Positions 1 through 9,264 of a stretch of DNA of 64,000 nucleotides are shown piece by piece. Below the pieces are notes generated by a model that was not told the DNA's origin, ran no database searches, and saw only the letters and a program-made list of their open reading frames with translations. A program made the translations under genes and the position numbers. Within the stretch, counting starts at the first letter, position 1. Each line of letters starts with the position of its first letter. The stretch is from Anniella stebbinsi (lineage: Eukaryota > Chordata > Lepidosauria > Squamata > Anniellidae). Location of the stretch: assembly GCA_029215795.1 (NCBI GenBank), contig JARDYH010000007.1, forward strand, positions 97,045,263 to 97,109,262, given 5' to 3'.

Positions 1-173
1 TTCAAGCAGGTTGGCACCCTGCCTTGGCGAAGGGAGGTATTGACCACTCCACTTACCCACTCAGCCAGTCCCCCTCTAGCTGCTTTTATAAGCCCGGAAG
101 GACAAGTATACATGTGGTGGCTCTCACCCCTCCAAGGATCCTGTCCACATCATCAGGCTATACAAACTGAAAA

Positions 174-730
174 CTATCCAATAATACTGGCAGGTGCCAG
201 AGTTACACCCACTGGGTCTGTATCAACTATAGCATCCAAGTCAAAGCGGATCTGAGCAATTTTGTCTGCAAAGTGCTGGGCGAATTGGTCATAGCAGGCT
301 GCCAAAAGGTCTGAATTCTCTTCTTGGGGGGCAGTATGTAAAAGGCTTCTGACCACCTGAATAGCTCCGCTGGACGGCTCCTTGCAGACGCAATAGTAGC
401 AGGAAAAAGGTTTTTTGCTGCCCATATTGCCACGGATTAGGCCTTCAAATAGGCTCTAGCCCGTGTTTGATCGGATTCACTCCGAGTTTCCCGCCACCGT
501 CGCTCTAGTCTCTGTCTCACTTGCTTCATCACCGTCAGCTTCCTGGAAAACCAATCGTGCCAACCGCCCTGGTAATTTCTCCATTCCAGAGATCGACCAG
601 GGCTTCCTGTTGCCGAGGCAACAGGAAAATCCCCAAGAGCCATCAGGAAACCATTTGGATCCATCAACCTCCTGGGGGGGGACCATCTTAATCGGTCCTC
701 CACCCCTGCAGAGGCTCTGAGTGCCAGCAT
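174..730 (-). mobile_element. L2-type LINE fragment, linker before the reverse transcriptase
   Basis: On the minus strand, overlapping frames give conserved pieces of an L2-clade ORF2: a basic WHDWFSRKLTVMKQ...ERRWRETRSE segment, then PAELFR, VVRSLLH and FAQHFADKIAQIRFDLD. These normally lie between the endonuclease and reverse transcriptase domains. Frame changes and stops show the copy is dead. The assignment is by recognition of the pattern; subfamily is not determined. Confidence 0.7.
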
Positions 731-934
731 GTCTATGTCTATCCTTAAGTAAGGTGGTCCCTAGGATTTGATCCACCCCCTCCCCCCATGCAACACATGG
801 TCTTTTTCGCTATTCCAGAGCTATTCTTGTATACCCTGTACTTCTGGAATCATTGGGTGTTGTAGCTGGGGGTGGGGGAAGAGACATAGGCCTTGAGATG
901 TGTGTGTGCTTGCGGCCTGCTGCTATGACTGAGT

Positions 935-1010
935 TGGTGGCACCACAGAGCAGTGGTGCCACCAACACCACTGTTCTGTGGTGTTGGTGGCATGGGTTCG
1001 AGTCCTGGTA
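935..1010 (+). other. tRNA-like or SINE-head sequence with two competing hairpins
   Basis: A B-box-like GGTTCGAGTCC lies at about 995-1005. Just before it are three mutually complementary blocks: 935-946 pairs with 953-964 (12 bp), and 957-971 pairs with 978-992 (15 bp, six-base loop). The middle block can pair with only one neighbour at a time. No full cloverleaf could be drawn, so this is at best a tRNA-derived SINE head or a degenerate tRNA pseudogene. Confidence 0.3.
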
Positions 1011-1759
1011 GCACCCTCTTGCAGCAGCCTCTGACTTTTTTGTATTTCCCTTGGCATTGTCAACCCTACCATGCTGCAAGCATAGCACTGGCGCATATCT
1101 GTGACCTGGGTTATGTTTGCTCTGTTATTCTGTAAACCAAGCAGGGAGGGGGCTGGAAGCCCATGTGGTAGTGAGAGGGAAGGAACAGGTAAGTATGGAA
1201 GGGATGGTTTTGCTTCTTCGCCCCTCCTGAAAAGTTTCTCGAAAGCTGCTGTTGCTTGGTTAATGTCATTCTGCCAGAGGTAAGAGAAGCTGCTTCGGCG
1301 AGTCTCTTTTCAATGCCGCTGTGAAGACAACATTTGTTGTTGTCCCCAAATTTAGTCTGGGTCCAGCTGGGGTGGGGGGCAGGGGTAGACCCTGCATCTA
1401 ACGTTTTAGATGTTAGGCAACTGATAAGCAACGGAGCTGCAGTTTAATAGTGTTACATGAATGAGTTTGAGGAATTGTGACTTCTGGCTGTTTCCCTGCC
1501 TAATACTTTCTGTTGATTAAAAAAACGGATTGCTGATCCTGAGATTGTTAACACAGCATTTTAATTACTGCCTTGGCCAATATCGAGGGGACACAGAAGC
1601 AGACACTTCTGCTCCTGCTGCTGCTGCTGCTGCTGCTACACCTTCCTTCCTGACCAAGCCTGCCTCAAAGTGTGGAAGCAAACGAGGGAACAAGGCCTGA
1701 GGGTGGCCCCACCCACCCCCATCTCCACCTCCAGGCAGAATAGGGCTCTGCTCTTCCTC

Positions 1760-1985
1760 CTTAATTTATTACATTTTTAAATTGCCCAGTACCCAAAGTT
1801 CTCTTGGTGGTGTACAACTATTATTAATATTATTGTTTTTAAAAACCCATCATATACAAAGTAGCAATAAAGTAACAACACAATCAGATAAAACTGAGAT
1901 AAAACAAGTCAAATAAGAAGAAAAAAAATTAAAACCAATATTAAAACCAAGATAAAACAATCAGCAGCACATAATAAAACCAGCA
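1760..1985 (-). mobile_element. L2-type LINE 3' tail
   Basis: Read on the minus strand, this AT-rich stretch has the usual squamate L2 3' UTR layout: T-rich sequence, then a segment resembling GCCACCAAGAGAACTTTGGG, then an A/T-rich tail. It is too diverged to place in a subfamily. Confidence 0.45.
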
Positions 1986-2118
1986 GCGTGGATAAGAAAG
2001 GGTGGGAATGGAGAATACTTTCTACGCCTCCAGGTGAAAAGTTGCCTATGGACATGTCTTTGATTCCTCCGTACACAGTCAGGGCATTCAACAGCCAACC
2101 TCTCTCTCTCTCTCTCTG

Positions 2119-2470
2119 CTCCCTCTACAAGGATGCGCTTTTGCGCCCGGTTGTGAGATTATGCGCACTATCGCGGAGGCGCATTTACGCCTAATCCCTC
2201 TGCACGGGAGGCAGCAAGAGGCGGCGAAGCGCATTAATTGATGTCCAAAAAGCGCTTTACAAGAAGTTAATGCGCATAATCGCTTGTTCACACGGGGAAA
2301 ATGCGCTTTAACGGCCGGAGCAAAATAAAACTCGCGATTTAACACGCATTCGATAATGCGCATAATCCGGGAGATAACGCGCCTCTACGCCCGTTTTGCA
2401 CTCCGCTGGTGTGGAGGTAAAATTTATAATGAGCCTTCAAAGAGCATTAAACCTCTCTTGTGGAGGTACC
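2119..2470 (+). mobile_element. Non-autonomous inverted-repeat element, CCTCTACAAG family, copy 1
   Basis: This 352-bp element starts CTCCCTCTACAAG and ends CTTGTGGAGGTACC, an imperfect terminal inverted repeat. CTCTG flanks both sides (2114-2118 and 2471-2475), a possible 5-bp target duplication, though both flanks are CT-rich so this could be chance. It aligns end to end with copies at 12167-12509 and 46807-47158. The interior is rich in ATGCGC motifs and no coding frame is apparent. It lies in INPP5B intron 5 between a CT tract and a GT microsatellite. Confidence 0.75.

Positions 2471-2473
<3 letters not shown>

Positions 2474-2510
<37 letters not shown>
2474..2510 (+). repeat. (GT)n microsatellite
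   Basis: About 18 uninterrupted GT units directly abut the right end of the inverted-repeat element. Confidence 0.95.
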
Positions 2511-2512
<2 letters not shown>

Positions 2513-3511
2513 TTTGGCCTGGGAGCCATGAAGCTGACTGGGAAACACTCACTATCTCTCAGCATAACCTACCTCTCCAGATTGTTCTGAGGTTGAAATG
2601 AAGGGGCTATATTTGCCCACATGAGTTTCTTGGAGGAAAAGTGGGATACAAAGGTACTAAAGTCATAAATGTATGTATTAATTCACAGTTCTTATGCCCC
2701 ATCCTTCCTTCAATGTAGGGCCACACACTGGATTATGAATATTAATAACACAAATACTTATAAAACAATATAATCCTATTATAATACAACAATTAAAACA
2801 TGACAATAACAACTGAAGCACAGAAACAAACAGGTCTCCAAACATTTCTGTAAATAAAATGGTATTTAGCTTATGTTTAAAAATATTCAGTGAAGGCTAA
2901 TTGGATCTCACTTGGCAGGGAGTTCTGCAAATGGGGGGTAGGCTCATTGCTCCCCTCTTCACCTCATTTATAGGAGGGGAGCAATGAGCAGGCCGTCTCC
3001 TGCAGTTTTAAGGGCCCGAGTTGTTTGGCAACAGGGTAAGTGCCTTGGCCCCCTCAGATGTTTAGGAGTGACATTGGGTAGTATTGGGAGAAAGTCCAAT
3101 CCAGCTCCTGGTACAAACAAGGCGTAGAAGGACGTTATGAAAAGCAAGGAGCCGATGCAGCTAGTTCTTCTCCCCCCGCCCCACCTTTGCCTTTACTAGC
3201 CAGTAGAAGGCCCACAACAGAGCACTATAGCCTACGCTAGGCAGTGTTCCTGTCTGGACAAGTGCCAGACCCCATTTGCTATCCTGGAATTCAGTGGTAG
3301 AACATCTAAATAACAACCACAGTGCTTACATGTAAACAGTGGTTTGGAGCCCTTTCTTCACTGCAGCCAGTATCTGTGATCCGCACCCAACTCCCACACG
3401 CCAGGGCTTCTAGGTTAGGTAATACAACCCAGCTCTCCTTTGTAAAGTGAAACACAAGCCAAACCTCACAGCCCGCCCACCAGCAGCAGCAACAGCAGCG
3501 TGGCCTCATAC

Positions 3512-6500
3512 CTGGGCGACAGCGCTTTCTGACCTCTCTCAGGAACAGTTGTGTCTGATAGCCAAAAGGCACCTGCACCATGAAGTGGCTGTCGCTTGAG
3601 GTGATCCGGACAGTTATATCAGAGCCTGCACACAGGAGACGCCAGCGGAGAGTGGCATTAATGTCAGGGGCTGACTTGGCAGGAGCTCCTCTGAGGCCAC
3701 AGCACTGCATGCCACTGTGAACAAAACTGGGTAGACCAGAGCCACCACGTAATTGTATTGTTTCCATTCTTTATTTTGTAAGTTGACCTGGAAACATTTA
3801 TGTTGAAAGGTGACAAAGGCTGAGTGGGAGAACACCGCCATGTTCAGAGAGAGCTCTGCACCTGAGCACAGGAGACAACTGCACAAGTTTAATGTACAGT
3901 GGTGGCCAAAATTGTGGACACTTTTTGTAATTTTAAAAAAAATTGCACTTTGAATGCTTATAGAAAATGTTCAGTTTCACAAAGTTCAAATGTTTATATA
4001 TCAATTGAAAGAGAATTTAATGCTGAATTCAAAACAAAAAACAGAATGCAAATACCTGCAGTCAAAAAGAAGCTATGCTTACTTTATTCTAAAAAGAAAC
4101 ACTAGTTGTGATTGAGTTGAGAAGCAGTTTGGAATTGCAAACCGTACTGGCCAATCACAGTCCTTGTTTTGGGGACCAATCATATGGCAGTAGCTGTGAT
4201 ACCTCATGTTTCAAGTTGGGGAAAGTCAGTTTTGCTGTTTGTTCTGTAGAAGACAGAACAAATATCACTGTATCTGAGGCACAATTGGAGATTGTGAATA
4301 TTTGAATTATTTCTCATATAAAAATTGTACATCATAAATAGTGAAATGGCACCAAGGAAAAGAGTTGGTTGGACACCCAGGAGAAGAAGCAGGATTGTTG
4401 TATTACTTGAATCAGATCTTTCCTATGCTAAAATTGAAAGGCACGTTGGTCATTCAGTGACTACATCCGGAGTTCAAAAGTTTTGTTTACGATATAATGA
4501 AACAAAGTCAATTAAAAACAAGGCCGGAATAGGCCGTAAAAAGTGCACATCATCTGTTGATGACAGAAGAATAAAAAGGCTGTGTCTCAAGGAGAGAAAA
4601 AATTAATCTGAGGCCATCAAAGGTGTACTTGATGCAACTGGTGTTTCTGTCAGTTCCAGAACGATAAGGAGAAGACTATCAGATTTTGGACTAAAAGGTA
4701 GGATTCCGAGAAAAAAAGCCATTTCTGAATCTAAAGCAGCGCTGGAAATGACTACAGTGGGCAAAAGAACACAGTGAATGGGCAGAAGATCAGTGGAAGC
4801 AAGTTATTTGGAGTGATGAAAGTAAGATAAGCTTATTTGGTAGTGATGGGCGAAAATATGTGAGACGTAGAGTAGGAGACGAGCTACATCCTGACTGCAT
4901 TCAGGCAACTGTAAAATATCCAACAAGCGTTATGATTTGGCCGCCTTCATGTAATTGATGGCACGCTAAACGCACGAAAATACATTGACACCATCCTGGA
5001 ACCAAAACTGTTACCTTCCATCAGGGATCTCTTTCCAAACAATGCACCATTTATTTTTCAACAAGATTCAGCTCCCTGTCACACAGCAAAAATATGCAAA
5101 CGGTGGTTCACAGCAAAGGGCATTCAATTGTTGACCTGGCCAGGAAACAGCCCTGACTTGAACCTGATAGAAAATTTGTGGCACCGTTTGAAAATTCTTG
5201 TACAAATGAGGCGTCCATCAAATAAAAGTCAATTAATTGAGGCTATAAATGATTCCTGGAACCATGTCATAAAGAAGGAAGAGCTTAAAATACTTGTCAG
5301 CTCTATGAGACGTCGCTGTGATGCTGTTTCCAAAAATAAAGGCTTCCCTACCAAATACTGATATTACATTTCAATCATAACTAAAGTATCTGATATGTTT
5401 TTGTCAGATTTTACTGTAAATTGATCATGATTGCAGTATTTGCAGCATAACTTCTTTTTAACTGCAGGTATTTGCGTTCTGTTTTTTGTTTTGAATTCAG
5501 CATTACATTCTCTTTCAATTGATATATAAACAATTGAATTTTGTGAAACAGAACATTTTCTATAAGCATTCAAAGTTGCAAAACGTGAAAATTTCAAAAA
5601 GTGTCCAAAATGTTGGCCACCACTGTAAATAGAGCAACAAAATTCTAGCTTTCATGGGCAGCAGAGATCACCTCTGAAATATGTGGCTGGCTAGTGAAGT
5701 CTCAGGATTGAGAGGGGGCTGCAGTGGGCTTCCAGGCTTGGCCTGATTGACTGTAGAATGCCTTGACCTTCTTCTCCCATGGTTAGCAGAAGCAGAATAA
5801 GCCCTGGTGGGCTTTGGCCTGCATTACTCAGGTCATGCAATTTGGTTTCCGTAGGTGCACAAGTCTGGTTATTTTCTAGCATAGAGGACAATGGTCTTGT
5901 TAAATAAACTTGCAGCTCTGCCTGCCTGGGGATGCAGACCAAGATTCCTAGAAGGGGACATCACTGCAGTTTTTAGGAATCATCATTTGTAAGAGCAACA
6001 AGCAAGATACTTACCTAGAATGGGCATGTCACTCTCCAGGACAACTGTCAAAAGAGAAGGGGGGGAAAGTTAGCTGCCTTAGCTGTTGCTGGTAGAAAGG
6101 CCACCAGAGGCTCGCGGCAAATGCTCCCCCCCCCCCCCCCGCCCCAGCTGCTACAAAGACATGGCCATTGACAATGAATCCTGCCCTGAAGACATAAGCC
6201 TGGGGCACAGCAGCTGATACTGCCTCCTCCTGGTCTGGGCAAAGAACACTGCCAGGCCACAGTTCTACTTGTCATTTATCCTGGATTCCTCTCTACAGGT
6301 GGGATAAGGAGGAGCATTTCAAGGGCCCAGAGGCACTGGGGGCAGAAGCTCTGCTGCAGAATGCATCCAAGCCTAAGGCAGGCAGGCAGGCAGGCAGGCG
6401 AGAAGCGCTGGCACAGACCTTCTTCCACAGCAAAGCCTTCATCCAGGAGAAGGACCCTCTCTAGGCACACGTCCTCTGCAGTGATAGCCATACGCCGGTG

Positions 6501-7352
6501 GGTGTAGAGGCAGATCCTGCAAACACAGATCAGGGAGAAGACCCACCCCTTTCTTCTCATCAGCACCCAACTCCCTACCCCCAGCAATACTAGGCAGGAT
6601 CATGAGCCCAGCCACTGCCTAGACCTCCGTACCACGCATGATGTCCCAGGATAGGGCTAGCTGAGCCTGACTCCCCATGGCCTCCCCATCACCCCAAACA
6701 GGCAGTGGCAAAAGCCCGGGCAGAGAGATGCGGGCTGCCCACCGGTCCTGCACACGACCAAAGGAAAGCAGGAGCCCTTCTGCCTGGCTCACAAGGCCGC
6801 CCCATCAGCATCCCTGCGGCTGAGCCAGAGAGCCGTTGGCTACGGTCCTTGCGGAGCCGGGCGCCGGCAGTGCTCCTCAGGCAGCCCTGGGGGGCCCACA
6901 GCTAGCAGTAGCCGCCGCCGCCGCCGCCGCGCCCCATCTCCTGCTTGCTCCGCCTGCTCCAGGCTAGCCCTGCTCCGTTGCCCTCCGCCTTCCCAGCGCC
7001 ACCTCCGTCCTGCCCCCGGCCCGCCTTCTCCTTGCGGGCGGGCTGGCAGCAGCAGCGCGGCACTTACGTGGCCTTCCCGTGGCTCTCCACCAGGCCCAGG
7101 AGCCGGCTCTCTCCGCTCTCCCCGCCAGCAGCAGCCACGATTCCCTGCACAGCCTGCAGCGGGCGGTTAAGGAAGCTCCGCAAAGCTACCGCCTCAGGCC
7201 CCAGGCCGGCACCGCTGGCTTGCAGGCCCGCCCGTCGGGGCGCTCGGCCGCCGGCACTGGCCGCCCGCCCGTTCCCAGAGCCGTCCGAAGGATACCGCGA
7301 GGCACGTCTCCCCCGCAGCCAGCGTCTCCTGGATGGCCACGGACTGGTCCAT
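3512..7352 (-). CDS. INPP5B: INPP5B, type II inositol polyphosphate 5-phosphatase (5' exons only)
   Basis: Five coding exons are visible in transcript order: 7296-7352, 7068-7153, 6419-6516, 6015-6044 and 3512-3625. They encode about 128 residues, beginning MDQSVAIQETLAAGETCLA and including AVQGIVAAAGGESGESRLLG, ICLYTHRRMAITAEDV and VPFGYQTQLFLREVRKRC. These match the N-terminal PH-like domain of vertebrate INPP5B. The family removes the 5-phosphate from PI(4,5)P2 and related inositol phosphates on Golgi and endosomal membranes. The catalytic, ASH and RhoGAP-like parts lie off the left edge. All phases join (0, 2, 1, 1). The start has A at -3 and G at +4. Exon 4 is a 30-bp microexon. The donor of exon 1 (GTATCC) is weak. 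A dead Tc1 copy sits in intron 4. The call rests on similarity; the gene order supports it. Confidence 0.93.
3897..5625 (+). mobile_element. Tc1-like DNA transposon, full length but decayed
   Basis: The 1729-bp element is bounded by CAGTGGTGGCC at the left and its inverse at the right, with TA on both sides (3895-3896 and 5626-5627), the Tc1/mariner target. The terminal inverted repeats are long, about 200 bp each (3897-4104 and about 5425-5625), and still closely similar. It lies in INPP5B intron 4, about 270 bp upstream of exon 5 in the direction of transcription. Confidence 0.93.
4346..5361 (+). pseudogene. Tc1 transposase pseudogene (DD34E)
   Basis: The frame starts MAPRKRVGWTPRRRSRIV, a helix-turn-helix DNA-binding region, and ends at TAA 5359-5361. 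The catalytic motifs are recognisable: WSDESK (first D), FQQDSAPCHTA (second D) and NLIENLWHRLK (E), with 34 residues between the second D and the E, the Tc1 hallmark. An in-frame TAA near 4604 and frame changes near 4755 and 4942 break the gene, so it cannot make active transposase. Confidence 0.92.
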
Positions 7353-8300
7353 CGTGCCAGGGCGGAAGGCGCGGGAGCCTCTCCGCACGGCCCAGGTCGG
7401 CTTCAGGAGGCTGCGCCGGGGCAGCCGAGCGCCCCCCCCCCCCGGGCCTGCTGTCACCCGGGCGGGGCGAGGATCTCCTCAGGATCCGGACGCAAACGGG
7501 CGACTCGTCCAGGCTGGCGGCGGCGGCAGCGGGAGGGCGAGGCCGCAGGCACGGCGGGACGAGAAGGCGGCGGGCTGGGAGACGCGCTGGCCGCAGTCGG
7601 CGCAAGAACCGATGGGGCTCGGCGCGCACTGGCCACGCCGGGCGGGCGGGCGAAGAGGAGGAGGAGCGCGGCGCGGCGGCGGCGGCTCCTCCTTCCTCGA
7701 GTCGGAGAGCGGGCGGCGCAGGCAGCGGGTGGCGCGGGAAGCCGCCCCGGAAGATCTGCCTGCCGCCCACCCAGCTCTCAGCCGGCGATCCGTCCCACGC
7801 CGAAGGGCGCGGAGTGGGGAGGCGGCTGTTCCGGCCGGAAGGCCGGCCGCTCGCTCTACGCCGGCCTCAGAGGACGCGGCGCCGGCTGCTTGGTCCGGGG
7901 AGGGCGCGGCTGCCTGCGAGCGCCGGGCCTTGTCCGTCAGCCGCCGAAGGGTGGGGCCTCCCGTCGGCCCAGGAGCCCGGCGCCTCCCGCGCGCGGCTGG
8001 TAGCTCTGCGCCATGAGGGCCACTGGAGCCGGGCTGGGTCAGGCCGGAGCTCGGCCGGCTGCGGCCCCCGGAGAGTTTGCGCCACATCTTGCCGCCTCGC
8101 CCGCGCAAAGGCAGCCGTTGCTCCGACAGCCGTCCGGGCCCGCGCTGCTTGCCAGGCGCCGTGGAGCCCATCAGGCTGAGGCTGCCTTGGGGAGCGAAGG
8201 GCGCGGCGCTGGCTCCCTGTCGGCCGGCTGCCAGGCACGCTTTTGCAGGCCCCCTCCGCCCTCGCCCCGGCGCAGTAGCCGCGATCGTGCCAATCAAATG
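6830..8300 (-). promoter_or_regulatory. INPP5B: CpG island and promoter region of INPP5B
   Basis: The region is very GC- and CpG-rich and covers INPP5B coding exons 1 and 2. The start codon is at 7352, so the promoter should lie within about 7353-8300. No TATA box is evident. A CCG repeat lies near 6909-6930. Long open frames on both strands here follow from the base composition and are not read as genes. Confidence 0.8.
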
Positions 8301-8340
8301 CACTCGAGCGTCAGTAGTCTACTTCAACAGGTTTGCAACT

Positions 8341-8346
8341 TTTATT
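8341..8346 (-). terminator. Poly(A) signal of the Ly6-type gene
   Basis: AATAAA on the minus strand, about 0.92 kb downstream of the stop codon at 9265. It lies at the edge of the INPP5B CpG island, so the two genes are arranged head to tail about 1 kb apart. Confidence 0.6.
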
Positions 8347-9264
8347 GGAGGGAAACGTTTCTTACACCGTGAGCGCCGCAGACGAGCCCTGGCGGATGCA
8401 GCCCCTCTGGCGGCGGCAAGTGCTGAGGGTCAAAGCAGCCCCAGCTCCCCTTTTGCTTTCCCCCTCCGTCTCTCGCGCTCTCCCTCGGAAATGCTCTCCG
8501 AACCTGCTGGCTACTAGCAGCGACCAAGGAGAGAGAAGGGACGATTGCCTAAGCAGCAGCAGGAAGGGGAATGGCCCCGGTCCCTCATTTACAGCGAGAA
8601 GGAAGATGAGGAAGGAAGGAGCTGAGCTCCAGGAGGCACATGAACAACCTCTTGGCAGCTGCCCTCTTGGGCTGGCTCTGGCTCATGGAACTAGCAGAAG
8701 CAAGGCAGGATGAGAACTGCCCAGCCTTCTTTCTGCGAGGGATGCTGCTGCCGCCGCCGCACACAAAGGAGAGGCCCTCATTCCAGCGCCCATACTTGGG
8801 TTTGATCTGGTCACTGCTCCTAGGGATGAGGGTTGCTGCCCTCTGGAGCACCTGCTGCAGCCCAGCTCTGATCATACATACACACACACACACCAGAGAG
8901 AGAGAGAGGGAGAGAGAGAGAATGCCTGCTCCTGCTGGAGCTCTGAACTCTAAGGCAAATGCACCATCCAGGAAAACGTGGGTACCTGGCAGCATAAGAA
9001 GAAGAGAAGTGGGGAGGAGATTCTGGATGCCTTTCCCATCCCCATTCTGTTTCTCTAGGAGGAGAGAGAGAGAGAGAGAGAGAGACCTGCTTGTGGGTTT
9101 CCAAGCAACAGGTACTGTGTGAACAGAGCACTGGGCTAGATGGACCCTTGGTCTGATACAGCATCAAGGCTCTTGTTATGTTCTTATATGAGAGAGTGGG
9201 GGAGAGAGACAGCTTCTTTTCTAGCCTCTGCCTGAAGCCTGCTACGGAGCATGAGGTGCCTGCT
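8347..9264 (-). other. Probable 3' UTR of the Ly6-type gene, with simple repeats and a SINE-like piece
   Basis: No coding signal is seen. It contains a CA tract followed by a GA tract (about 8878-8922), a GA tract (about 9061-9086), and at 9118-9185 a common reptile repeat tail resembling GCTAGATGGACCCTTGGTCT, of a type seen in squamate SINE/LINE tails. Confidence 0.5.

Larger units (their letters stand above)
1..3500 (-). other. INPP5B intron 5 (partial), no exon recognised
   Basis: No further INPP5B exon is recognisable left of 3512, so this is read as intron (inference). It holds an L2-like LINE fragment (174-730), a tRNA-like hairpin region (935-1010), a CTG microsatellite (about 1614-1637), an L2 3' tail (1760-1985), an inverted-repeat element (2119-2470) followed by a GT microsatellite (2474-2510), and AT-rich sequence with nothing assigned at 2640-3480. 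Confidence 0.6.

Noticed and set aside
995..1005. Functional tRNA gene
   Set aside because: Only a B-box is clear. No cloverleaf or A-box at the right distance could be drawn.
7705..8100. INPP5B exon 2 sought between 6540 and 6900
   Set aside because: An earlier reading there showed no similarity. The true exon 2 is 7068-7153, which matches AVQG...SRLLGLV and fits the phases on both sides.
6945..8303. Long open frames on both strands (up to 366 codons) in the INPP5B CpG island
   Set aside because: Pro/Arg/Ala-rich in several frames at once, as expected from CpG-rich DNA without stops. No domain is recognisable and the frames overlap real INPP5B exons.
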